Origin: Paracoccus aerodenitrificans
GTDB lineage: Bacteria; Pseudomonadota; Alphaproteobacteria; Rhodobacterales; Rhodobacteraceae
Length of the DNA stretch: 64,000 nucleotides
Assembly (NCBI RefSeq): GCF_027913215.1
Contig: NZ_CP115784.1
Span: forward strand, 2,671,001 to 2,735,000
Direction of reading: 5' to 3'
This document shows positions 54,050 through 64,000 of the stretch, in pieces. The position numbers and the translations under genes were made by a program. How positions within the stretch are numbered: position 1 is the stretch's first letter; every line of letters begins with the position of its first letter. The notes beneath the pieces were generated by a model. That model worked only from the letters and a program-made list of their open reading frames with translations, was not told the DNA's origin and made no database searches.

Positions 54050-54269
54050 CAGAGCAGACCTTCGGAATGTCAGCATGCTGCGCTGCCGCATTCGCCAAAG
54101 CTACCGCTCGGCTGGGCCGTAGTAAATTAAGCCATTGCACAACGAAAGTATTAAATTTACGAAAGTTTCTCTTATCCGAACACCGCACTTATCGGATCAT
54201 CAATCGCGCCCTTGCGCTGAACGCTTGTATTCCCGAAAACTGCGAGAACTCTGATAGTGAAGGGCTCCA

Positions 54270-57200
54270 ATGAAAGCGTTTGAATTTGATCATCAACTGA
54301 TCCGTGCATATGAGCTTTTTTCGCGTTCATTTAGCGCAATTCGGGCACCCGACCTGAAATCCGAGATTGATGCCCAGTACGACGCCGGAAAATTCTGGCC
54401 GGATGCCCTCTTGTCTCTGAACCCACGCTTCATGGCGGGGCCGACGGTTGATGAACTCGTCGCCACGGGTGATCTCGACGACGGCACGGGCAAGGTTTTC
54501 CGGTTTGGCACCACGCCTCTTCGCTTTCATCGGCACCAAGCCGAGGCGATCGCGAAGGCGAAGCAAGGAAAGAGCTATGTCGTCACTACCGGCACGGGTT
54601 CGGGGAAATCCCTGTGCTTCTTCGTGCCGGTTGTCGACTCGATCATCTGCGCGCGGCGCGCAGGAAAGCCGCGGCGCACAACGGCAATCATCGTCTACCC
54701 CATGAACGCTCTGGCAAACAGCCAGATGAAGGAGATCGACAAGTTCATCGCCGGTTCCGGTTTGCCCGATGAGCACAAGCCGGTGGTCAAGCGCTACACC
54801 GGCCAGGAAAACCGTGAAGAACGCGAGCGCATCGCTGCCAATCCGCCCGATGTTCTCCTGACGAACTACATGATGGCGGAACTGCTTCTGACGCGTCAGG
54901 ACGACCTGGACTCGAAAGTCGTCTCGAACGCGTCCGGTCTCGAGTTCATCATTCTCGACGAACTCCATACCTATCGCGGGCGCCAAGGTGCCGATGTCGC
55001 GGTCCTCGTTCGGCGCCTGCGGGACAGGTGCTCGCCTGACAAGGAGCCAATCTGCATAGGGACCTCGGCGACGATGGCCTCCGAGGGATCAGACGAGAGC
55101 CGCGCACTTGCTGTTGCGAACGTAGCGTCGCGTCTGTTTGGTACCGAAATTGGCCCGGACGCGGTCATCGACGAGTCCTTGCAACGTGCGACCGATGACG
55201 CCCTTAAGACCGAGCACATCCTTGGCGCTTTGAAGACGGTCCTGACGCAGCCTTTGCCGGACGCGTTCGATGACAAAGCACTGAAGCGCCATCCGCTCTC
55301 GGTGTGGGCCGAACTCGAACTCGGATTGGAAGATGGGCTTGAGCTTCGCAGGAAGAAGCCGATCCCTTTCGAAGAGGCCGTCGAAAAGCTCTCTCTGGCC
55401 AGTGCGGTCGATGCCGAAACCTGCCGAGATTATCTCGAAAAATTCCTGACCCGGGTAAGCCTTCCGGAGCATGAGCGCGGCGGCACGAAGGACGGAGCCT
55501 TTCTCGCCTTCAAACTCCACCGGTTCATCTCCGGTGCCGGCGAAGTCTTTACGACGCTCACAGCCAGGCCGCGTCGGATCCTTCTGGAAGGACAGCTCGA
55601 GGATCCAGAAGCCCCTGGCAACCGCCTCTACCCCACGCGGTTCTGCCGAAACTGTGGCCAAGAGTACCATGTCGTGACCAAGGTCGACGACGATGGGAGT
55701 TTGCGCTTTCTGCCCCGAAGCATCGACGACACACCCCTCGATACCGAGGAAGACGAAGTCGCAGGGTATCTCTGTCCGGTGATGCCCGGCGATACTGACT
55801 TTCAGTTCACAGGCGAGCTTGAGGGTTACCCCGAAAGCTGGCGAGAAGAGAAAAACGGCATTGAACGGCTGAGAGTGTATCGCAAGAAGCGTATGCCGGT
55901 ATCCTACGTCGTGGGCGCTGATGGTCGCCATGGAGCGGGCGGAAACGATTTCTGGTTCATCCCGGGAAAGTTCGCGTTCTGCCTGTGCTGCCATGACGAA
56001 CCGACGCAGGGGATGCGTGAGCGCAGCAAGTTGGCGGGTCTGTCCGGCGAAGGGCGAAGCTCGGCTACAACCTTGCTCGTAGCCAGCGCCCTGGAGTGGA
56101 TGAACAAACCTAGCAGCGGCGTACCCGAAACGAAGCGGAAGCTTCTAGGGTTCACGGATAACCGTCAGGATGCAGCCCTGCAGTCCGGCCATTTCAATGA
56201 CTTCCTGTTCGTAAGCCTGTTGAGAGGAGCCATTCTTCGCGCGGTCATTGCTGCTGGCTCAGGTGGGCTCGCAGAAGACGAGTTCGGCCTGCAGGTGGTA
56301 AAGGCGCTTGGCTTCACTGCCACCAACAAAGAGGCGCGCCAGCATTGGCTGCTGGATTCGAATGCTGGTGCCATCATTCGTGAAGATGCCCAGCGGTCGC
56401 TCGCAAAGGTTCTCGCCCATCGCGTCTGGACCGACCTGCGTCGCGGTTGGCGCTTCACCAACCCCAGCTTGTCTGTCCTGAACCTGATCGACGTGAACTT
56501 CCTCGGCCTTGAGGAAATCTCTGAAGATCGCGAGCGCTTCATGGCCATCCATCCAGAGCTGGGAGACCTCAGCCTCGAGCAGCGGCAGGCAATTCTCAAG
56601 GCGATTTTGTCCGCGATGCTCGAGGGCCTGGCTGTTCAGACCGAAGCCTTGGACCTGACCCTCCTCGACGGCGTGGCCCAGAAATCCCGAATGCTGCTTC
56701 AGGCACCTTGGGCAATTGACCAAAAGGAAAATCCGCGAGCGCGGTCCTCGCTTGTCCTGCGCGCGGGCAGCAAGAACGTCGTCACGCTGCGTGAAGAACA
56801 AACACTTCTTCGGGCAGGTTCGAATTCGCGGATCGCACGGCTCGTGAACCGGAAGTCCGTTCTCGGCACGAAGCTGAACAAGGATGAGTACTACGAGTTC
56901 ATGGAAGGGATGCTTGCCTTCCTGAGCGACGAAGGGCTGCTGGTGCCTGTCGAACTCGATAGCGATGTGACGGGCTGGCGCCTGTCGCCATCTGCGGTTC
57001 GGCTTGTGCCGGGACCGGCCCTCGATGATGAAACCCACCGCGGCAACCGTTATTTCCACGACCTCTATACCGCGATTGCCAGTGACCTTGGCGACGGGCG
57101 CAGTTCCTACTGGGGGCTGGAGGGACGCGAGCACACAGCTCAGGTTTCCCAGAAACAGCGTGAATGGCGCGAGTGGCGGTTCCGGTTCGAACAGGATGAC

Positions 57201-59447
57201 ATGGAACACCTCGCCACCTCGGAATACCGCACGGAAATTCGGGCAACCGGCGAGTCAGACCGGTTCCTGCCCGCGCTGTTCTGCTCTCCGACCATGGAGC
57301 TCGGCGTCGACATTTCCGCTTTGAACGCTGTCTACTTGCGCAACGTTCCTCCTACGCCGGCGAATTACGCGCAACGCGCTGGTCGTGCCGGTCGCTCGGG
57401 TCAGGCTGCAGTTGTCGTGACCTACTGCGCCTCGGGGTCTCCGCATGATCAGTATTTCTTCGAACGGCGCAACGATATGGTGGCCGGTGTCGTGCGGCCG
57501 CCAGCGCTCGATATCACCAATGAAGAGCTGGTCCGATCGCACCTGCACGCGGTGTGGCTGGCGGAAGCGAAACTGGCGCTTTCTCCCGATATCCCGGAGA
57601 TTTTGGACCTTCACGGGGATAAATTCCCGCTGAAGGAGGACGTTCTGGCGGTCATCTCGAAACCCGCTCTGGTCTCGCAGGCACGGGGACCTATGGCGCG
57701 TGTCTTGAAGCAGATTCTGGCGTCCGACGGAGGACAAACCCCGATCTGGATGGACGATCCAGACGAGTTCGTTCTTCACACGGCAATGAATGCCCCAAAG
57801 GAGTTTGACCGCGCCTTCGACCGTTGGCGGGAGCTTTATAGTTCTGCCAGGACGCAATTAGCCGAGGCCAACAAGCGTTCGGAGATTACGGGGCTATCGG
57901 GAGCCGACCGGCGCAAGATCAAAGCCGCGCAAATGCAAGCCCAGGATCAGATCGCCATCCTCGAACAAGGCAAAGCCTCAAATGGCTCAGATTTCTATTC
58001 GTATCGGTATCTGGCAACAGAGGGCTTCCTGCCCGGGTACAACTTCCCGCGCCTGCCACTCTACGCGTTTGTTCCTGGCGAAGGTAAGACGGGGTCATTC
58101 CTGTCCAGAGCCCGCTTCCTGGCCATTTCCGAATTCGGCCCGCGCAGTCTGATCTATCATGAGGGCCGCGCCTACCGGGTCATGAAAGCCAAACTGCCGC
58201 CCGAGGTGCGTCAGGGCGACGGATCGGAATTGGCGACCAAGGATATCTACATCTGCTCCAACTGTGGCGCATCGCATGAGGGCGAGGTCGAGCGGTGCCA
58301 TGGGTGCAACAACCACATGGCGGGTGAGGTCCCCATCAAGAAGACCCTGCGCATCGACAACGTCGAGGCCGCCCCGACTGAGCGCATCACGGCGAACGAT
58401 GAAGAGCGCGTTCGGCAGGGCTTTGACATCCAGACCGTCTTCTCCTGGCCGAAGAAGGATGGGCAGGTCCAAGTGACCAACGCCAAATTCGTCTGTGGCG
58501 AGACTTCGCTCTTGGCCCTGCAATACGCCAACAGCGCAGAAATCAGCAGACTGAACAAGGGCTTGAAGCGCCGAAAGGACCAGACGGTCTTCGGTTTCCA
58601 CATCGATCCGAGGTCCGGATACTGGGCGAAATCCGACGACGAGGACAGCGACACGGACGTCCCGCCGGACGTGGTCAAGCCGGTTCGCATCGTTCCGATT
58701 GTCCGCGACAGAAAGAATGCCCTGTTGTTCCGCTTCGAAAAGCCAGAGCAGTATGAGCCCGAGACAATTGCGACGGTTCAGCATGCGTTGCTGCGGGGAA
58801 TCGAGGTGGTTTTCCAGTTGGAGGAAGGCGAAATCCTCGGTGAACCGCTGCCCGCGAGGGACAACCGTCGCGCAATCCTTGCCTACGAGGCAACGGAAGG
58901 CGGCGCCGGCGTGCTCACGCGCCTGATTGATGACGGAAAGGCAATCAACGAGGTAGCGAAGACCGCGCTGGGTCTGATGCACTTCGAGAATGTGGATGCT
59001 GCGATTGCGGCGGGTGATGCGGATCTGTTGCAGGAGAAGAAAGACGGAAGCTGTGTTCGCGGCTGCTACCGTTGCCTGCTGTCCTACTTCAACCAACCGG
59101 ACCATGAGCTGATCGACCGCTCGAGCCCGGAAGTGGCGCAATTCCTGATCGATCTTGCACGCGGCACAATTTCCCTTGCTGCGAAGCCGACCGCTGGAAC
59201 GGTGTCATCACCATGGCTTGAGGCATTCATCGCAGCAGGCATTCCCCAAGTCGATACGATGCCCGCAAGCTTTGGGGGACGTGAATTTGAGTTCGTTTGG
59301 CGTTCATTCGCGGTTGCCGCGACGACCGCTGACCTGACTGCAGAAGCTGAGGCAGACGCGGCAAACAAGGGCTGGGTCGTTTTTGAATTGCCGTCGGCGC
59401 CGTCGCAAGAACTGCCGGATGGCTTCATGAAGAATTTCGAAGGTTGA
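54270..59447 (+). CDS. Giant DEAD/DEAH-box helicase with DUF1998 (DruE/DISARM-like)
   Basis: 1725 residues. Superfamily 2 helicase: Walker A VVTTGTGSGKSL (about residues 105-116), motif II IILDELHTYRGRQGADVAVL with DELH (about 228), TSATMA (about 265), and motifs V/VI SPTMELGVDISALNAVYLRN then YAQRAGRAGRSGQ (about 1005-1045). Cysteine pairs typical of the group are in RFCRNCGQEYH (about 460), FCLCCHDEP (about 570) and YICSNCGASHEGEVERCHGC (about 1328-1346). The C-terminal DUF1998 part has ATEGGAGVLTRL and CVRGCYRCLLSYFNQPDHEL (about 1593-1612). Size and architecture resemble DruE of Druantia and the DrmA/DrmB functions of DISARM, both antiphage systems. System type cannot be assigned because the neighbours are lost. 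Confidence 0.85.
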   Translation: MKAFEFDHQLIRAYELFSRSFSAIRAPDLKSEIDAQYDAGKFWPDALLSLNPRFMAGPTVDELVATGDLDDGTGKVFRFGTTPLRFHRHQAEAIAKAKQGKSYVVTTGTGSGKSLCFFVPVVDSIICARRAGKPRRTTAIIVYPMNALANSQMKEIDKFIAGSGLPDEHKPVVKRYTGQENREERERIAANPPDVLLTNYMMAELLLTRQDDLDSKVVSNASGLEFIILDELHTYRGRQGADVAVLVRRLRDRCSPDKEPICIGTSATMASEGSDESRALAVANVASRLFGTEIGPDAVIDESLQRATDDALKTEHILGALKTVLTQPLPDAFDDKALKRHPLSVWAELELGLEDGLELRRKKPIPFEEAVEKLSLASAVDAETCRDYLEKFLTRVSLPEHERGGTKDGAFLAFKLHRFISGAGEVFTTLTARPRRILLEGQLEDPEAPGNRLYPTRFCRNCGQEYHVVTKVDDDGSLRFLPRSIDDTPLDTEEDEVAGYLCPVMPGDTDFQFTGELEGYPESWREEKNGIERLRVYRKKRMPVSYVVGADGRHGAGGNDFWFIPGKFAFCLCCHDEPTQGMRERSKLAGLSGEGRSSATTLLVASALEWMNKPSSGVPETKRKLLGFTDNRQDAALQSGHFNDFLFVSLLRGAILRAVIAAGSGGLAEDEFGLQVVKALGFTATNKEARQHWLLDSNAGAIIREDAQRSLAKVLAHRVWTDLRRGWRFTNPSLSVLNLIDVNFLGLEEISEDRERFMAIHPELGDLSLEQRQAILKAILSAMLEGLAVQTEALDLTLLDGVAQKSRMLLQAPWAIDQKENPRARSSLVLRAGSKNVVTLREEQTLLRAGSNSRIARLVNRKSVLGTKLNKDEYYEFMEGMLAFLSDEGLLVPVELDSDVTGWRLSPSAVRLVPGPALDDETHRGNRYFHDLYTAIASDLGDGRSSYWGLEGREHTAQVSQKQREWREWRFRFEQDDMEHLATSEYRTEIRATGESDRFLPALFCSPTMELGVDISALNAVYLRNVPPTPANYAQRAGRAGRSGQAAVVVTYCASGSPHDQYFFERRNDMVAGVVRPPALDITNEELVRSHLHAVWLAEAKLALSPDIPEILDLHGDKFPLKEDVLAVISKPALVSQARGPMARVLKQILASDGGQTPIWMDDPDEFVLHTAMNAPKEFDRAFDRWRELYSSARTQLAEANKRSEITGLSGADRRKIKAAQMQAQDQIAILEQGKASNGSDFYSYRYLATEGFLPGYNFPRLPLYAFVPGEGKTGSFLSRARFLAISEFGPRSLIYHEGRAYRVMKAKLPPEVRQGDGSELATKDIYICSNCGASHEGEVERCHGCNNHMAGEVPIKKTLRIDNVEAAPTERITANDEERVRQGFDIQTVFSWPKKDGQVQVTNAKFVCGETSLLALQYANSAEISRLNKGLKRRKDQTVFGFHIDPRSGYWAKSDDEDSDTDVPPDVVKPVRIVPIVRDRKNALLFRFEKPEQYEPETIATVQHALLRGIEVVFQLEEGEILGEPLPARDNRRAILAYEATEGGAGVLTRLIDDGKAINEVAKTALGLMHFENVDAAIAAGDADLLQEKKDGSCVRGCYRCLLSYFNQPDHELIDRSSPEVAQFLIDLARGTISLAAKPTAGTVSSPWLEAFIAAGIPQVDTMPASFGGREFEFVWRSFAVAATTADLTAEAEADAANKGWVVFELPSAPSQELPDGFMKNFEG

Positions 59448-59448
59448 T

Positions 59449-59482
59449 ATGACTGTGAATTTTACTCCTGGAGATCTTGTTA
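59449..59482 (+). pseudogene. 5' end of a second defence gene, cut by IS5 copy 3
   Basis: Starts at ATG 59449, one base after the helicase stop, and reads TVNFTPGDLV before the element. FxPGxLVRxRGREW is a common N-terminus of the SNF2-type helicases found beside DUF1998 proteins, so this may be the start of such a gene. Only 11 codons remain. Confidence 0.4.
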
Positions 59483-60323
59483 GGCTCCAGACCCATTGAT
59501 TTCGGGCTGTTTGCGTGATTCAGGCTCTGCAAGGAGACCTGATTTATGAGCAACCTTTTCTGGCTGACTGACGCGCAGATGGAGCGTCTGAAACCCTATT
59601 TCCCGAAATCTCACGGCAAGCCACGCGTTGACGACCGGCGTGTGCTGAGCGGCATAATATTCATCAATCGTAATGGCTTGCGATGGTGCGACGCGCCGAC
59701 GGACTACGGCCCCGCCAAGACGCTCTACAACCGCTGGAAGCGCTGGAGCGAGAACGGGACCTTCGCCCGGATCATGGTGGGCCTCGCCGCCGAGAGCGCC
59801 GAACACAATACGATCATGATCGACGCGGCCTATCTGAAAGCGCACCGCACGGCCTCGAGCCTGCGGATCAAAAAAGGGGGCGCGGGCGCCAGATCGGGCG
59901 AACGAAAGGCGGCATGAACACGAAACTGCACGCCGTCACCGACGCGAAGGGCCGGCCGATAGGGTTCTTCATGTCCGCCGGACAAGTCAGTGATTACACC
60001 GGGGCAGCGGCACTTCTGAACAGCCTGCCGGAGGCGGATTGGCTGCTGGCCGATCGGGGCTATGATGCCGACTGGTTCAGAGATGCCTTGAAAAACAAGG
60101 GGATAAAGGTTTGCATCCCGGGTCGGAAGTCGCGCAAGAAACCCGTCAAATACGACAAGCGGCGATACAAACGCCGCAACCGCATCGAAATCATGTTCGG
60201 CCGACTCAAGGATTGGAGGCGCGTCGCCACCCGATACGACCGTTGCCCCGAGACCTTCTTCTCTGCAATCCTGCTCGCCGCGACCGTCATCTTCTGGTTA
60301 TGATCAAGAACGAGTCCTGAGCC
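59483..60323 (+). mobile_element. IS5-family element, copy 3, 841 bp (inverted)
   Basis: Identical ends and length to copies 1 and 2 but opposite orientation; TA at 59481-59482 and 60324-60325. The coding sequences on its two sides do not join in frame when the element is removed. Confidence 0.93.
59546..60303 (+). CDS. IS5-family transposase (copy 3), -1 frameshift fusion
   Basis: OrfA 59546-59917 and OrfB in the -1 frame to 60303. Catalytic residues are as in copy 2. The slip site has six A and five G (near 59870). One substitution, TMIMIDAAYL-type (A instead of T after IDA), distinguishes it from copies 1 and 2. Apparently intact. Confidence 0.88.
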
Positions 60324-60571
60324 TAGGTAGAGGCGACAAGACCCCCCTTAAAGACTTTTACAATAAGAATAAATTCACTGCACTGGGTCTGGGAACGGGG
60401 AAAGAGCTAAATGGCCCTGTGAAAGCAGTGGAGCGAATATCAGATGCAGGCAATATCACCAAGCATCACACAGTATCGGCAAACTTTAATGCACCTCAGT
60501 TGATTAACGATATGGATACACTGAGGCCGCTAATATTGGCAACGCTCAAGGAGATAACCAAGAATGCCTAG
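60324..60571 (+). pseudogene. 3' end of an unknown gene preceding the methyltransferase
   Basis: From the IS5 boundary a frame in the 60332 register is open to TAG at 60569-60571: GRGDKTPLKDFYNKNKFTAL, GLGTGKELNGPVKAVERISD, then NITKHHTVSANFNAPQLIND and MDTLRPLILATLKEITKNA. This is clearly coding in style (about 80 codons) and overlaps the methyltransferase start by 8 bases, so they formed one operon. The family is not recognised; it could be an ATPase or nuclease subunit of a defence system. Confidence 0.5.
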
Positions 60572-61430
60572 GTCGTTCTCGCCTTTAAGGTATCCAGGTG
60601 GGAAGAGTGGCCTCTACCATCTCGTCGCGACAATTCTTCGGCTGAATGAGCTTGATCGGCGCCCCTATGCAGAGCCGTTCGCGGGCGGCGCGGGTCTGGC
60701 GTTGGCGCTGCTTTATGACGGTCACGTAAGCGAACTTCATCTAAATGATATTGATCCTTCGATATGGGCATTCTGGGACACCGTTCTCAACCGGCCAGAT
60801 GATATCATAGAAAAGGTGATGACCACCGACATCACAGTCGATGAATGGCGACGGCAGCGGGAGATATACCTTACTGAGAATCTTAGTAATCCACTGGATC
60901 TCGGATTCGCAGCATTTTTTCTAAACCGCACTAACCGTTCCGGCATTATTAAAGGCGCTGGAGTAATCGGTGGGCTCGAACAATCTGGTAGCTACAAAAT
61001 TGACTGTCGATTCAACCGAGAGGATCTCGCGCGAAGAATTTCTCGTATTGCCAAATATCGTAGGCGGATCCACCTAACTCGGTTGGATGCCGTTGATTTT
61101 CTAAGTCACGCTGACAAAATATTGCCGCGCCAATCGCTGCTTTGCATCGATCCGCCCTACTTCAACAAAGGTTCCAGCCTCTACACTAGCTTCTATAGGG
61201 CAGCCGACCACGAATATCTTAGCAAGTGCATACTTTCACTGGATCGCCCATGGATCGTCACTTACGATGAGGCGCCAGAAATCTGCGCTTTATATCGCAG
61301 CCAGCCGCTTCATCGCGTCGAGGTCAACTACTCGGTCCAGACGAAGCGTGTGGCAGGTGAAATACTTATCGCGGCCGAGAGTGTGGATGTTCCATCCACA
61401 CTTGAGAGAATCCCAGATATCGCTTCCTAG
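60564..61430 (+). CDS. D12-class N6-adenine DNA methyltransferase (Dam-like)
   Basis: 288 residues. Motif order is that of alpha-group (D12) enzymes: RYPGGKSGLYHLV (motif X, residues 9-21), PYAEPFAGGAGLALALL (motif I, SAM binding), LHLNDIDPSIWAFWDTVL, and the catalytic DPPYFNKGSSLYTSFY (motif IV, about 196-211), then PWIVTYDEAPEICALY. It methylates adenine, usually GATC or a related site. No endonuclease gene is adjacent. Its start overlaps the preceding gene remnant, so it probably belonged to a defence operon with that lost gene. Base composition is more AT-rich than the helicase gene. Confidence 0.9.
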   Translation: MPRSFSPLRYPGGKSGLYHLVATILRLNELDRRPYAEPFAGGAGLALALLYDGHVSELHLNDIDPSIWAFWDTVLNRPDDIIEKVMTTDITVDEWRRQREIYLTENLSNPLDLGFAAFFLNRTNRSGIIKGAGVIGGLEQSGSYKIDCRFNREDLARRISRIAKYRRRIHLTRLDAVDFLSHADKILPRQSLLCIDPPYFNKGSSLYTSFYRAADHEYLSKCILSLDRPWIVTYDEAPEICALYRSQPLHRVEVNYSVQTKRVAGEILIAAESVDVPSTLERIPDIAS

Positions 61431-61635
61431 CAAGTATAACTGTACCGATGATGCTCGCTGGCGACACGTTAAGCCGCGGCTCGATGCGTTGGTAAACGCT
61501 CGAACTGCTGACCCGCCAAGGACCTTTCATCCACCCGTCTCTTCAAACGTTGATGTGGCGTTGATGTAAAACGCCGATTAGGATGCCCGACTGATTCAGT
61601 CGCCATCCAAGCGTTTGATTTGTTTGTAATTTTTC

Positions 61636-61712
<77 letters not shown>

Positions 61713-61801
61713 ACAGGTGTGCTTGGCGCACGGGTGCACCGATCTTTTTTTGATTGGTGCGTGTTTTTCATCGTTTAGAGAGATATTCGCTTCTTATCAG
61801 A

Positions 61802-61915
61802 TCTGGCGGTGACCTACTCTCCCACGTCTTGAGACGCAGTACCATTGGCGCTACGGCACTTAACGGCCGAGTTCGGGATGGGATCGGGTGTTTTGCTCGT
61901 GCTATGTCCACCAGA
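61802..61915 (-). rRNA. rrf: 5S ribosomal RNA
   Basis: About 114 nt on the minus strand from TCTGGTGGACATAGCACGAG to GTAGGTCACCGCCAGA; the two ends pair (TCTGG...CCAGA). The internal CCGATCCCATCCCGAACTCG loop A/B region is the universal 5S signature. It lies about 95 bases after the 23S 3' end. Confidence 0.95.
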
Positions 61916-62009
61916 TCGGATAAGAAGCGTCAGCGTTGCGCCGGTTTTCCGGGCGTAATGTTGTCCAAGGATGCTTTTGGGAGTGGCTGGTCTGGCCACT
62001 TCCGGATCA

Positions 62010-64000
<1,991 letters not shown>

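Overview
The window looks like an alphaproteobacterial chromosome or chromid segment, most likely from the Rhodobacteraceae (Paracoccus-like). The reasons are the TRAP and TAXI transporters, the GC-rich coding, the insertion-sequence families, and an rRNA operon ending 23S-5S-tRNA-fMet. It is an accessory region: catabolic modules joined and eroded by at least ten insertion sequences or remnants, with a defence-like remnant before the rRNA operon. The placement is inferred from gene content only.

Layout. 0-7.5 kb: a GntR/FCD regulator (cut by the window edge) diverges from an oligopeptide-type ABC transporter and an FAH-family hydrolase; the binding protein appears circularly permuted. 7.5-8.3 kb: a decayed IS6-family copy fused to the first codons of a betaine-type binding-protein gene. 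8.5-15 kb: a TetR gene whose start codon lies inside a 37-bp palindrome, then a DctPQM TRAP transporter with cyclase, BKACE and SMP-30 enzymes. 15-18.7 kb: a second decayed IS6 copy, copy 1 of an 841-bp IS5-family element, gene remnants and a decayed IS3 element.

18.7-42.9 kb is the main catabolic block. It holds an FAD-linked 2-hydroxyacid dehydrogenase, a TAXI-TRAP transporter, and a long operon encoding a Rieske ring-hydroxylating oxygenase (alpha, beta, reductase, ferredoxin), an SDR, two unknown small proteins, a ThDP decarboxylase, an aldehyde dehydrogenase and, downstream, an MFS carrier. On the minus strand is a complete homoprotocatechuate meta-cleavage set (hpaF-E-D, succinate-semialdehyde dehydrogenase, hpaG-H-I) ending with an FAD hydroxylase, and hpaR diverges from it. 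An AACATGTT-centred palindrome recurs at the promoters of this block, so HpaR probably controls the whole set. The enzymes can be ordered as 2-hydroxyacid to 2-oxoacid to aldehyde to arylacetate to homoprotocatechuate to pyruvate plus succinate. hpaBC is not present in the window.

42.9-54 kb is a transposon graveyard: an IS66 deletion remnant, a second MarR gene, IS5 copy 2 with an IS701-type element abutting it, a Phd/VapC pair, a truncated RHH antitoxin, an ISBst12-type IS66 transposase, two small DNA-binding proteins, two unknown genes and an IS1182 element. 54.3-61.4 kb carries a giant DEAD/DEAH-DUF1998 helicase of the DruE/DISARM kind, the first codons of a second gene cut by IS5 copy 3, the 3' end of another gene, and a D12-class adenine methyltransferase. 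61.6-64 kb holds tRNA-fMet, 5S rRNA and the 3' two thirds of 23S rRNA, all on the minus strand.
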